From positions 1-33,359 of IMG/VR virus record IMGVR_UViG_3300023235_000077: a stretch of DNA of 33,359 nucleotides. One strand, 5' to 3'. The stretch comes from a virus. This document shows, one piece after another, positions 8,527-15,859 of this stretch. The notes under the pieces were generated by a model. It was not told the DNA's origin, searched no databases, and saw nothing but the letters and a program-made list of their open reading frames with translations. Within the stretch, counting starts at the first letter, position 1, and every line of letters begins with the position of its first letter. Both the position numbers and the translations under genes were made by a program.

Positions 8527-8960
8527 AAACATTTAAAAAATTCGCATTAGATGAAGCCACATTTCAGACAACTATTGCTTCTCTAAATCAAGATATCCCA
8601 ACGGGCAATTATTCTGACCCCAGAGTTGTACGGGCGCTTAATTCTTTTGTTGGTACGGTAGCAAGAGCTACAATAGACGGAACAATGATCCCAGAGATGG
8701 TTGTTAGTAGATTGAGAAGTTCTCTAAGTAAAATTGGACTGACATTTGATGAAGTCCCTATGATGGAAGGTGAAAGTGGTTCTTACGATTTACCCTTGAC
8801 CAGTTTTGGCGGTCGCTTCGGTAAAGGTTTGGACACTCCATATGATGAGTTTGAAGCAGATGACGGCATCTCTCATCAGGTAGAGGGTGGTTTAAGTCTG
8901 GTGCTGGGTTATGAAATGCAAGAGGATAATTCATGTAGGTTAACTGCTTCTATTAAATAG
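8523..8960 (+). CDS. Unknown protein with capsid-targeting-like N-terminus
   Basis: This 145-residue protein overlaps the previous gene by 4 bases (ATGA), with GGAAGAAG as a ribosome site. The N-terminus MKTFKKFALDE-A closely resembles the capsid-targeting peptides of T4 internal proteins (MKTYQEFIAE-A) and fits the [L/I]-x-E/A cut site of the prohead protease. The remainder (NYSDPRVVRALNSFVGTVAR, then a Gly/Asp-rich loop and a short beta C-terminus) is not recognised. I infer a small protein carried inside the head. That rests only on the N-terminal pattern. Confidence 0.7.
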   Translation: MKTFKKFALDEATFQTTIASLNQDIPTGNYSDPRVVRALNSFVGTVARATIDGTMIPEMVVSRLRSSLSKIGLTFDEVPMMEGESGSYDLPLTSFGGRFGKGLDTPYDEFEADDGISHQVEGGLSLVLGYEMQEDNSCRLTASIK

Positions 8961-8961
8961 A

Positions 8962-9324
8962 ATGTATGAAAATATAACTACTAACAATTTTGTAATGTAT
9001 GCTATTAAACATTATAACAATCCACAGTGTGAAGGGGAAAAAGAGTTTCACGATGATATGAAGAGGTTTAAGTATATTAAACGTCTTTTTAAAAAGTATT
9101 CATTGGGGGGACAACTTAAAGAACGGTTGCTTCTCAATCATATCATCATTCTCAGGAACCTTTTTGGAACTGAGGCTTGTGTCACCCTTCTTCTCTTTAG
9201 GACACAAAAAGAATACCTTGGTGTCTTGAAGTCATTTCTAATTTTCCTAAATATGATTAGAGAAGATGAATTGTCAGATATTGAATCTGACAATTACGTT
9301 TTAGAAACATTAAGGGAAATCTAA
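8962..9324 (+). CDS. Conserved phage protein of unknown function
   Basis: This 120-residue, mostly helical protein contains NNFVMYAIKHYNNPQC, FKYIKRLFKKY and RLLLNHIIILRNLFG. The AIKHYNNPQC...KYIKRL...LNHI pattern is one I associate with an unnamed family in marine T4-like phages. It has hydrophobic helices but no convincing signal peptide or long membrane segment. It sits one base after the preceding stop and overlaps the next start (TAATG at 9322-9326). The run of coupled genes suggests a structural or assembly role. Confidence 0.72.
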   Translation: MYENITTNNFVMYAIKHYNNPQCEGEKEFHDDMKRFKYIKRLFKKYSLGGQLKERLLLNHIIILRNLFGTEACVTLLLFRTQKEYLGVLKSFLIFLNMIREDELSDIESDNYVLETLREI

Positions 9325-9938
9325 TGGGAAGAGCGATAGATTTATTTGTTACATACAGATTCATAAAACTACTTGTGACACCATTTGATAATATGCCAGC
9401 ATTTAAGCTGGGTATTATTGATGCAGATGGTAATCGTATCATGGAGAAGACTGTTTCCCGTGGTATGCAACCCACCCAACTCATAGGTGATGAGATGCGA
9501 TCTGCATACACAGTTCTCCACAAACTAGTATTCAACATCAAAAAGATTTTTGGCAAGGTGCCCGGACTTAGAACTAAGTTGGGAACCTATGCTGCTGCCC
9601 TATTCCTACTCAAAGATACATTCAAGGAATCTGTTGATGACCCTGATATGTTTGAGAAAGAGTTTATGAAGTATCTTAAAGAAGAAGGATATGAGATAGA
9701 CAACACAATTTCTGAGGAAGTCATTGGATTTGGTGAGGTGCTACCTAAAGGGGAGTACACTCTAGTTAATGATATCCTAAATAGTGAAGAGGAAGAATTA
9801 ACTGCTAAGAAGGGTGATAAGGTAGTTGCGTTTGATGACGAAGCTCCGTTAGATACGATTCTTGGTATTGACATATTTCCTATTATTCACGTTAAAACAC
9901 AAGAAAAGATTTACGTTAGTTTGGAGGACATAAAATGA
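9324..9938 (+). CDS. Conserved virion-region protein
   Basis: This 204-residue protein begins MGRAIDLFVTYRFIKLLVTP. Its conserved core includes FKLGIIDADGNR, AYTVLHKLVFNIKKI and LGTYAAALFLLKD, followed by an acidic region (NSEEEELTAKKGD). The core pattern matches my memory of an unnamed protein next to virion genes in marine T4-like phages. No catalytic motif, signal peptide or membrane helix is certain. It overlaps both neighbours by a few bases, so it belongs to the same late operon. Confidence 0.72.
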   Translation: MGRAIDLFVTYRFIKLLVTPFDNMPAFKLGIIDADGNRIMEKTVSRGMQPTQLIGDEMRSAYTVLHKLVFNIKKIFGKVPGLRTKLGTYAAALFLLKDTFKESVDDPDMFEKEFMKYLKEEGYEIDNTISEEVIGFGEVLPKGEYTLVNDILNSEEEELTAKKGDKVVAFDDEAPLDTILGIDIFPIIHVKTQEKIYVSLEDIK

Positions 9939-10507
9939 AACGCTGGATAGAAGTATCCCCCCATAGTGGGTTAGAAGAAGATGCCCCCGCTAATAACGCA
10001 AGTAGTGGTGCAGTAGACATGAACCCTGATGGTGGTAAGAAAAAGAAATTGCTTAACCGTTCCTTGATTGATGCTCGCACTAAGGCATATCGGGAACACA
10101 AAACACGTTTAGAAACACGCCGAGCCAAGCGGGAATCAAAGAAGAGTGCTTTCATTGAAAAGATTAAAGAGGATGCTGTTTCTGAAATTGCATATGGTTC
10201 TGGATATGATGTAGCAAAACCTGTTGCAGACATTCAGCCTGTAAATGCTGCAAAGTCTGCCACTGGATACGAACTGTATCACAAGGATTTCTCTGGAGCC
10301 ATGCAACACGCATACAAGTTTGCAAAGACCAAAGGCGTGACAGTAGACCCATCTGAGATTGATAGCAAGGTTGCATCTGGTCCAAAGAAACCCAGTAGTG
10401 GCAAGACCAACAGTTATATCCTTGACACAAACAAGAAACAGAAAGTGCATATTCAAGTTGCTAATCTCGACAATAAGAGATATGAACTGAATATGTATAT
10501 TGACTGA
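9935..10507 (+). CDS. Basic hypothetical protein
   Basis: This 190-residue protein overlaps the preceding gene by 4 bases. It begins MKRWIEVSPHSGLEED and continues APANNASSGAVDMNPDGGKK, then a Lys/Arg-rich helical stretch (RTKAYREHKTRLETRRAKR). The C-terminal half has GYELYHKDFSGAMQHAYKFA and ends VQVANLDNKR-type beta sequence. The LEE-D near residue 15 is a poor fit to the prohead protease site. A DNA-binding or head-internal role is possible from the charge, but unproved. Confidence 0.7.
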   Translation: MKRWIEVSPHSGLEEDAPANNASSGAVDMNPDGGKKKKLLNRSLIDARTKAYREHKTRLETRRAKRESKKSAFIEKIKEDAVSEIAYGSGYDVAKPVADIQPVNAAKSATGYELYHKDFSGAMQHAYKFAKTKGVTVDPSEIDSKVASGPKKPSSGKTNSYILDTNKKQKVHIQVANLDNKRYELNMYID

Positions 10508-10986
10508 TGATTAAAGTATATCTATTCCTGATCATCATGGGTGTGCTTAGTGCCGTAGGTTTCGGTGGGTATTTGTATTATAAGGATACCCAACAACGCA
10601 TTGCTATTCTTACTGAGAACAATGCAAAGCTTGAAATTGCAATTCAGATTAGTGAAGATAGTATTACAACATTGCAAAACGATATTGCAAAAAACGCAGA
10701 ACTAAGTAGAGAACTACAGAAGGAATTGCAGATTGCAGAGGGTTATGGTGATGAACTCCGTGCAACTTTGCAAAAACACAACCTAACACACTTGGCAAAT
10801 AAGAAGCCGGGTTTGATAGAAAAGAGGATGCAAAATGCGACCAATCGTTTATGGGATGATCTTGCTGTCATCACTGATCCTACTGGGGGGGTGCAGTCTG
10901 ATGCCGTCAAAGGTAGTGACGGTAACAAAGACAGTAAAGACGGAAGTTCCAATAGTAACAAGGCCAAAGCAAGTCCAGCTAAATGA
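10507..10986 (+). CDS. Inner-membrane spanin (Rz-like)
   Basis: This 159-residue protein has one N-terminal membrane helix (VYLFLIIMGVLSAVGFGGYL) followed by a long periplasmic coiled coil (LQNDIAKNAELSRELQKELQ) and a polar tail. This is the layout of an i-spanin, which works with an outer-membrane lipoprotein to fuse the two membranes in the last step of lysis of Gram-negative hosts. The assignment is supported by the lipoprotein gene that begins inside it at 10835 in the +1 frame, the classic Rz/Rz1 arrangement. The start overlaps the previous stop by one base (TGATG). Confidence 0.75.
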   Translation: MIKVYLFLIIMGVLSAVGFGGYLYYKDTQQRIAILTENNAKLEIAIQISEDSITTLQNDIAKNAELSRELQKELQIAEGYGDELRATLQKHNLTHLANKKPGLIEKRMQNATNRLWDDLAVITDPTGGVQSDAVKGSDGNKDSKDGSSNSNKAKASPAK

Positions 10987-11218
10987 TGTAAAAATCTATG
11001 TAGTTGCAAAGGCTAACTACGCTGAATTTGTCAAGGAATATGCGAAGAAGAATGGTGCTGATTCTTATATCGCACTATCAGTAAAGGATTATGAAAATCT
11101 GGCGCTGAACTTTGCTGAACTGAGACGATATATAGAACAACAGAAACAGATCATTGTCTACTATGAAAATGCGGTAGCGCCAGAGAAGAAAGAAGATAAA
11201 AATGGGAAAGTTCAATAA
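10835..11218 (+). CDS. Outer-membrane spanin lipoprotein (Rz1-like)
   Basis: This 127-residue protein has a lipoprotein signal peptide (MILLSSLILLGGC), with the lipobox LGG-C giving a lipidated Cys20. The mature part starts SLMPSKVVTVTKTVKTEVPI and has a C-terminal helix (NFAELRRYIEQQKQIIVYYE). It starts 328 bases into the i-spanin gene in the +1 frame and runs 232 bases past its end, so it is partly nested. At about 108 mature residues it is longer than the usual short, proline-rich Rz1. GAGG precedes the ATG by about 8 bases. It likely pairs with the i-spanin for outer-membrane disruption. Confidence 0.75.
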   Translation: MRPIVYGMILLSSLILLGGCSLMPSKVVTVTKTVKTEVPIVTRPKQVQLNDVKIYVVAKANYAEFVKEYAKKNGADSYIALSVKDYENLALNFAELRRYIEQQKQIIVYYENAVAPEKKEDKNGKVQ

Positions 11219-11678
11219 TAAAATTTCAGCTGAATTTCATCCACCCAAGAAGTGGATTCTGGAACGAGCCCTCTCTTATCAGAATGATGAGATTGATGCG
11301 GCTGCACTACAGGCAGTTGGTGTAAAATGTCCCGATAGTAAGATCACTTGCTCTAAGGGTTTTGTCACTGACTTAGCTAGTGTGCCTCGTGCAATCTGGT
11401 GGTTGATTTCCCCGTGGGACATCGCTCGTGCTGCAATCATTCATGACCTTCTCTACAAACGCATTCGCCAGTATCGTTTCAAAAACGAAGACCCTGATGA
11501 TCCGAATGTAGAAGAAGTTCAACGTGCATACAAATCTGCAAAAAAGGCATCAGATAAGGTTTTCCTGATGGCAATGAAAGATGCTGCTCCATCTGTTCCG
11601 AAGTGGAAAATGCATGCCGCATATTATGCAGTTGTTCTATTTGGTCGTTGGTCAATCATTCCAAGAGAGGAAGACTAA
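11202..11678 (+). CDS. DUF1353 family protein
   Basis: This 158-residue protein carries the DUF1353 signature: GFVTDLASVPRAIWW, then ARAAIIHDLLYKR and a helical C-terminus with KASDKVFLMAMKDA. The conserved TD..S.P and HD..Y residues look like a possible metal or catalytic site, but the family has no proven activity that I know of. It overlaps the lipoprotein gene by 17 bases and is followed by a TAATG overlap. A link to lysis or the envelope is inferred from its neighbours. Confidence 0.8.
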   Translation: MGKFNNKISAEFHPPKKWILERALSYQNDEIDAAALQAVGVKCPDSKITCSKGFVTDLASVPRAIWWLISPWDIARAAIIHDLLYKRIRQYRFKNEDPDDPNVEEVQRAYKSAKKASDKVFLMAMKDAAPSVPKWKMHAAYYAVVLFGRWSIIPREED

Positions 11679-11854
11679 TGATGGCTGAAGATTGGGATGT
11701 GACCTATTGCAATATTTGTGGTCACGAATCTCATTGTGGAACGAAAAGGATGAAAGATTATAGACGTGAACCTTACAGCCATGGCATTGAAGGTCAAGTA
11801 GAAGTTTGTAAATCTTGTAGATGCGAAAAATGCACAACACCAGATTGGGGTTAA
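11678..11854 (+). CDS. Small zinc-ribbon protein
   Basis: This 58-residue protein starts at ATG 11678 or 11681 (tandem ATGs overlapping the preceding stop). It has Cys/His pairs in two groups, CNICGHESHCG and CKSCRCEKC, consistent with one or two structural zinc sites. The middle is basic (RMKDYRREPY). No family is recognised. It is followed after one base by the TTG start of a PP-loop enzyme, so the two may be co-translated. Confidence 0.6.
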   Translation: MMAEDWDVTYCNICGHESHCGTKRMKDYRREPYSHGIEGQVEVCKSCRCEKCTTPDWG

Positions 11855-11855
11855 C

Positions 11856-12707
11856 TTGAAAATTCTTATACCATTTTCGGGAGGAGTTAATTCGACCTAT
11901 AATCTTTGTCGCTGGTTAACGGAAACCGATGCTGAGGTTGTTGTGAGATATGCAGTTGAGAAATGGAATGTGCCCGGATACAATGATAGGGACAATATGA
12001 AAGAAATAGAGTCTATTAGAGAAATTATTCTTTTAATTAAATCCACTATCCGAGACTTTGATTTACAATTTGTTGATTGGTCAATTGATTACGTCAATAA
12101 TAGAGTCCCTGTTCTCAGTGGATTTACAAAAGGAACCTATGATATTGGCATGATTCTACCACGATACGAATCGTATGCCATCTGGCCATCTGAAACTGGA
12201 GCAGATGCAATTTCTATTGGAATATCGATGGAAAATACGGCAACGGATTGGGGATATCTTGAAAATTCTGAGATGCGGGGGCTGATTGAGTCTGCTGGTG
12301 TTGATATCTATCTAGGCGGTTCTCCTGATCTAACTCCCATACCAACGGGTAAAGACCTTGATCCTGATTTGTTTCACAAGACACTCACAGGTAGATTTGC
12401 ACAATATGAAGCAATGCCAGAGGAGCTTCGTGTGCTTACTCATAAGTGTGACACATCCACATGTAATAAATTGTGGTGTATGCCTTGCGCCTACCAAAGA
12501 GGATATGAAACTTTTGTTGCAGATGGAAAAACAGGACGTGACTTTGATTTATATTGTGCTGAAAGGGGTAGTTATGGTCCATTCCGTTCACTAGCTAACA
12601 AAGACACTTACACATATCGAGGCGAGGCCTCGCCGACCTCTAGTAACAATCGGTGGAATTATTTAGCCGATGCTGCGGGCCTTCCATGGCCTTCAGTGGT
12701 CGTATAA
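11856..12707 (+). CDS. PP-loop ATPase, QueC-like (7-cyano-7-deazaguanine synthase fold)
   Basis: This 283-residue protein uses a TTG start at 11856, giving MKILIPFSGGVNSTYN. SGGVNST is the PP-loop of ATP-pyrophosphatase enzymes. A Cys cluster at about residues 199-212 (CDTSTCNKLWCMPC, then RGYE) resembles the zinc-binding C-terminal cluster of QueC, although QueC normally has the tighter C-x2-C-x2-C pattern. QueC makes preQ0 from carboxy-deazaguanine for tRNA or DNA modification. No QueD, QueE, FolE or DpdA gene is present here, so the product could act with host enzymes or have another substrate. A 14-base GC palindrome sits in its 3' part. Confidence 0.55.
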   Translation: MKILIPFSGGVNSTYNLCRWLTETDAEVVVRYAVEKWNVPGYNDRDNMKEIESIREIILLIKSTIRDFDLQFVDWSIDYVNNRVPVLSGFTKGTYDIGMILPRYESYAIWPSETGADAISIGISMENTATDWGYLENSEMRGLIESAGVDIYLGGSPDLTPIPTGKDLDPDLFHKTLTGRFAQYEAMPEELRVLTHKCDTSTCNKLWCMPCAYQRGYETFVADGKTGRDFDLYCAERGSYGPFRSLANKDTYTYRGEASPTSSNNRWNYLADAAGLPWPSVVV

Positions 12708-12710
12708 ATA
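12703..12710 (+). promoter_or_regulatory. T4-type late promoter
   Basis: TATAAATA overlaps the stop codon of the PP-loop gene and lies 17 bases before ATG 12728, followed by AAAAAGGAAACAG as the ribosome site. It likely drives the three small membrane and coiled-coil genes that follow. Confidence 0.68.
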
Positions 12711-12727
12711 AATAAAAAGGAAACAGT

Positions 12728-12973
12728 ATGTGGTTTTTTTTAATAAGTAGTATTGCCTCTGCCGTTATTGGTAGTGCCGCAGATTCTTGGTTCTCTGACA
12801 CCAAGATGGGTAAGTGGTTCTATCGTAAGGTTGATGATGTTGCATCATGGGCATCTAGGAAATTGGGATTGAAGGTTCTTGCTGATGAAACGAATTGGAA
12901 GACAAAATACCCAAATGTCAGTTTAAAGATTGACAGTCTAGAAGTCAGAATAAAACAATTAGAGGAGAAATAA
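12728..12973 (+). CDS. Small membrane-associated protein
   Basis: This 81-residue protein has a hydrophobic N-terminus (MWFFLISSIASAVIGSAADS), an aromatic and basic middle (KWFYRKVDDVASWASRKLGL) and a short C-terminal coiled coil (LKIDSLEVRIKQLEEK). AAAAGGAAA precedes the ATG. It is followed with no gap by another small membrane protein. A role in the membrane or in lysis is possible from context. The family is not recognised. Confidence 0.68.
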   Translation: MWFFLISSIASAVIGSAADSWFSDTKMGKWFYRKVDDVASWASRKLGLKVLADETNWKTKYPNVSLKIDSLEVRIKQLEEK

Positions 12974-13138
12974 ATGTTTAGTTGGATTAAAAGTAGAGTA
13001 ATGGAACGCACTTCATGGGATGGCGGCGCACTGATTGCTGTTGGTCTTGTGGTGTTGTTCCTCGGCCCATTTGCGAAGTATGCTGCACTTGCAGCAATTG
13101 CATGGGGTGTTCTTACCATGTTGAAATCTGAGAAGTAG
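12974..13138 (+). CDS. Small two-helix membrane protein, possible holin
   Basis: This 54-residue protein begins MFSWIKSRVMERTSWDGGAL, followed by two close hydrophobic segments (IAVGLVVLFLGPFAKYA and AALAAIAWGVLTML) and a basic tail. Size and two membrane helices fit a small holin or antiholin, and similar small proteins occur in marine T4-like phages. The gene starts directly after the previous stop, with GAGGAG just upstream. A holin role is inference from size, topology and closeness to the spanin genes. Confidence 0.7.
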   Translation: MFSWIKSRVMERTSWDGGALIAVGLVVLFLGPFAKYAALAAIAWGVLTMLKSEK

Positions 13139-13143
13139 ATATT

Positions 13144-13575
13144 ATGGGAGAGTTGGAAACAGAGGTTGAGCTTCTTAAAAAAGAAGTAGCAGATCAAACA
13201 AAAATACATGACCGTTTGGACATTGCGATTGAAAAATTGACCGATGTTTCCAACTCAATCCATCGTATGTTGTCTGTGCATGAAGAGAAGATTGCTCGCC
13301 AAGAAGAAACAACTACAGCTGCAGATAACAAATTAGAGATTCGTCGCATAGAACTAACCGCTAAGATAGACGAACTTCATTCCCGCATTACCACAAATAC
13401 CAAAGAGATTATGGCTGCGGCACTAGTGCAACATACCCAGCAGAATAAAGAGATACAGAAGATTAAGGATGAACTGGCCACAAGGGTAGGCGTTCTGGAG
13501 AAATGGCGTCATGTCCTGATAGGAGCATCAATTGTCGCCGGATTTGTTTTGCATAAACTGCTGCAAATCACTTGA
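13144..13575 (+). CDS. Coiled-coil protein with C-terminal membrane anchor, XhlA-like
   Basis: This 143-residue protein is almost wholly coiled coil (ELETEVELLKKEVADQTK; KLEIRRIELTAKIDELHSRI) and ends in one membrane helix (HVLIGASIVAGFVLHKLLQ). Coiled coil plus C-terminal anchor is the layout of XhlA-type phage proteins that act with holins, but the coiled coil here is much longer than in typical XhlA. It follows the putative holin by 5 bases. Its 3' end overlaps the -35 box of the strong promoter at 13572. Confidence 0.7.
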   Translation: MGELETEVELLKKEVADQTKIHDRLDIAIEKLTDVSNSIHRMLSVHEEKIARQEETTTAADNKLEIRRIELTAKIDELHSRITTNTKEIMAAALVQHTQQNKEIQKIKDELATRVGVLEKWRHVLIGASIVAGFVLHKLLQIT

Positions 13576-13600
13576 CATTATACCATAGACCTGTTATTAT
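13572..13600 (+). promoter_or_regulatory. Sigma70-type promoter for primase/RNR operon
   Basis: TTGACA (13572-13577), a 17-base spacer and TATTAT (13595-13600) make a near-consensus promoter. The expected start point is about 13606-13608, which coincides with the ATG of the primase gene at 13607. Confidence 0.75.
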
Positions 13601-13606
13601 GTATGA

Positions 13607-14602
13607 ATGTCATATATTGATACCAAATACTTAAATATTATCAGTCCTTATCTTCAACAGTTCAAGAAGAAGGGCGATAATTTATGGAACTTCCGTTGTC
13701 CCTATTGTGGGGATTCCCAAAAATCACGAACTAAGACAAGAGGATTTGTCTTCCGTAAGAACAATGACCTGTTCTTCAAGTGTCATAACTGTGGCGTTGG
13801 TGCATCTTTGGGTAACCTAGTCAAGACAATAGACTCAAAAACCTACAAAGACTATATAATGGAACGATATAAAAAAGGTGTTGAGACTCGTAGTAGTCCT
13901 CAGCCGGAGTTCAAATTCAATGCACCAGTGTTTCGCAAAAAAGGTATTCTTGAAGGTCTTAAATCTATTAAAGACCTACCTAATGACCACCCAGCGAGAC
14001 AGATTGTGGAAAGACGAAAACTCCCTCTGGAATCACTCTCCGATTTATATCTATGCGAATCATTTTATAAATTCACAAATACGATAATCAAAGGTAAATT
14101 TCCTTCCTTGGGTGGCGATCATCCAAGGTTGATTATTCCGTTTCGTGATGAACAAGGTGAAGTGTTTGCGTATCAGGGTAGAGCCTTTGGTGATGAACAA
14201 CCTAAGTATATCACCATCAAGATTGATGCTGACCGTGACAAGATTTTTGGTCTGGACAAGATAGACAGGGGTAAACCTATTCTTGTTGTTGAAGGACCGT
14301 TAGATAGTCTGTTTCTGGATAACTGCATTGCAGTTGCCGGAGCAGACTTTAGTAATATTGAAGGTGGCCTCACAATCATCTACGACAATGAACCTAGAAA
14401 TAAGGAGATCAACAAACAGATAGAGAAAACAATTGATCAGGGGAAGAGCGTATGCCTGTGGCCTGATACTATGGAGTATAAGGATATCAACGATATGGTT
14501 ATCGGTGGATATACTAAAGAAGAAATACAAGAAATCATAACAAACAATACTCTCTCTGGACCAGCGGCAAAGTTGAGGTTCGCAGAATGGAGAAGAGTGT
14601 AG
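13607..14602 (+). CDS. DNA primase, T4 gp61-like
   Basis: This 331-residue protein begins MSYIDTKYLNIISPYLQQFK. An N-terminal zinc-binding domain follows: FRCPYCGDSQ at about 28-37 and FKCHNCGVG at about 56-64, a C-x2-C / C-x2-C pair. Then come a TOPRIM-type segment (ILVVEGPLDSLFLDN, about 227-241) and an acidic motif (IYDNEPRNK). Length and motif order match T4 gp61 (342 residues), the primase that makes RNA primers with the gp41 helicase. The gene starts the replication and nucleotide block right behind a strong promoter. The start coincides with the predicted transcript start, so it may be translated from a leaderless mRNA. Confidence 0.88.
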   Translation: MSYIDTKYLNIISPYLQQFKKKGDNLWNFRCPYCGDSQKSRTKTRGFVFRKNNDLFFKCHNCGVGASLGNLVKTIDSKTYKDYIMERYKKGVETRSSPQPEFKFNAPVFRKKGILEGLKSIKDLPNDHPARQIVERRKLPLESLSDLYLCESFYKFTNTIIKGKFPSLGGDHPRLIIPFRDEQGEVFAYQGRAFGDEQPKYITIKIDADRDKIFGLDKIDRGKPILVVEGPLDSLFLDNCIAVAGADFSNIEGGLTIIYDNEPRNKEINKQIEKTIDQGKSVCLWPDTMEYKDINDMVIGGYTKEEIQEIITNNTLSGPAAKLRFAEWRRV

Positions 14603-14611
14603 GAGCAAAAG

Positions 14612-15790
14612 ATGAACACCGCAACCGCTGAAGTTGTATACCTCAAAACCACAGAAGAATACGTTGGAATTAAAATAGACAGAACAAAAGATCAATCTCT
14701 GTCAGAACAAGCTAAGAAGTTACTTACAGATTATTACCAGACAAAGGATGAAATATCACCACAACAGGCATATGCACGAGCAGCGGTTGCGTATTCATAT
14801 GGTGACATGGAACTTGCCCAGAAGATTTATGATTATGTAAGTGATGGTTGGTTTATGTTTGCTTCCCCGGTCCTATCCAATGCTCCTATGCCGGGTGAGA
14901 AGACACGAGCTCTTCCTATCTCCTGTTTCCTCACATATGTTCCTGATACCCTTGAGGGTTTGATTGACCATTCTGCTGAGTTGCGTTGGTTGTCAGTCAA
15001 GGGTGGTGGTGTTGGTGGACATTGGAGTGATGTTCGTGCAGTGTCAGATAAAGCACCCGGTCCTATGCCATTTATCCATACAGTAGACGCTGACATGACC
15101 GCATATCGTCAGGGGAAGACCCGTAAGGGGTCATATGCTGCATACATGGACATCTCCCACCCTGATATTATTGAGTTCCTAAACATGCGTATACCCACAG
15201 GAGACGTGAATCGTAAGAACCTTAATTTGCATCATGCAGTGAATATTAGCGATGCGTTTATGCGAGCAGTAGAACGTGATGAGATGTGGGATTTGGTTGA
15301 TCCAAATGAACAAGATGCCCGTGACAGTATGAAGGCTAGAAAATTATGGGAAACTGTGTTGGAGACACGTTATCGCACAGGTGAACCATATCTTAACTTC
15401 ATTGATACAGCCAACCGTGCATTACCACAGACCATGAAAGATAAAGGATTAAAAATCAACGGGTCTAACCTGTGTCTTGTGGGTGATACAAAACTTGATT
15501 GTATTATAGACGGCGATCCCTGTTTTGGGGTTACACTTGAATATATTTGCAAACAGAGTTTTGCTGCTGATGTTAAAGTTCTGTCCTATAATGTGGAAAC
15601 TGGTGAAACTTCCTATCAAAGAGTATTATCTGGTTCGTTGATGAATAATGATGCTGATTTGATTCGTATTGAGGATGAAGAAACTGGCAACTTTATTGAA
15701 TGCACCCCCGACCACAGAGTATTCACAAAAAATCGTGGGTATGTAAAGGCTGAGGATTTGAACGAGGATGATGATCTTGTCTTTGGTTAG
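14612..15790 (+). CDS. nrdA: Ribonucleotide reductase alpha subunit, N-terminal half fused to N-intein
   Basis: Residues 1-287 are the N-terminal half of a class I RNR large subunit without an ATP-cone. They contain ASPVLSNAPMP, LPISCFLTYVPDTL (the first redox cysteine) and KGGGVGGHWSDVRA. They end GLKINGSNL, exactly before the catalytic thiyl cysteine (E. coli Cys439). The next 105 residues are an N-intein that starts CLVGDTKL and ends EDDDLVFG-stop. The rest of nrdA lies in a separate gene at 16522, with a homing endonuclease between. NrdA can only become active after protein trans-splicing with that product. GGAGC precedes ATG 14612. Confidence 0.92.
   Translation: MNTATAEVVYLKTTEEYVGIKIDRTKDQSLSEQAKKLLTDYYQTKDEISPQQAYARAAVAYSYGDMELAQKIYDYVSDGWFMFASPVLSNAPMPGEKTRALPISCFLTYVPDTLEGLIDHSAELRWLSVKGGGVGGHWSDVRAVSDKAPGPMPFIHTVDADMTAYRQGKTRKGSYAAYMDISHPDIIEFLNMRIPTGDVNRKNLNLHHAVNISDAFMRAVERDEMWDLVDPNEQDARDSMKARKLWETVLETRYRTGEPYLNFIDTANRALPQTMKDKGLKINGSNLCLVGDTKLDCIIDGDPCFGVTLEYICKQSFAADVKVLSYNVETGETSYQRVLSGSLMNNDADLIRIEDEETGNFIECTPDHRVFTKNRGYVKAEDLNEDDDLVFG
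15473..15787 (+). other. Split intein N-terminal part (NrdA intein)
   Basis: These 105 residues begin with the nucleophile Cys1 (CLVGDTKLD, block A). They contain block B with ECTPDHRVFTKNRGYVKAED, including the catalytic TxxH (TPDH). They end in an acidic run (EDLNEDDDLVFG). The matching C-intein at 16522 begins basic (MALKITKLTQRR). Opposite charge at the break is typical of natural split inteins and helps the halves associate. Confidence 0.9.
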
Positions 15791-15795
15791 ATAAT

Positions 15796-15859
15796 AGTAG
15801 ATGGATTTCTATAGATTTGTTTTATTATAAATATAAGTATAACAAGAAATCCATCTACT
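15796..15859 (+). promoter_or_regulatory. Long inverted repeat enclosing a late promoter
   Basis: Bases 15796-15810 and 15845-15859 are perfect 15-bp complements (core GTAGATGGATTTCT / AGAAATCCATCTAC). Outside them, TAGAT at 15788-15792 can pair with ATCTA at 15861-15865, extending the stem towards the GGGG ribosome site at 15868-15871. The loop contains TATAAATA. A read-through transcript would carry the whole hairpin. A transcript from the late promoter would start inside the loop and lack the 5' arm. This fits stage-specific control of the downstream endonuclease gene. Confidence 0.7.
15826..15833 (+). promoter_or_regulatory. T4-type late promoter inside intein break
   Basis: TATAAATA lies 44 bases before ATG 15878, in the loop of the 15-bp inverted repeat. 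It would express the endonuclease, and possibly the C-terminal nrdA half, late in infection. Confidence 0.7.
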
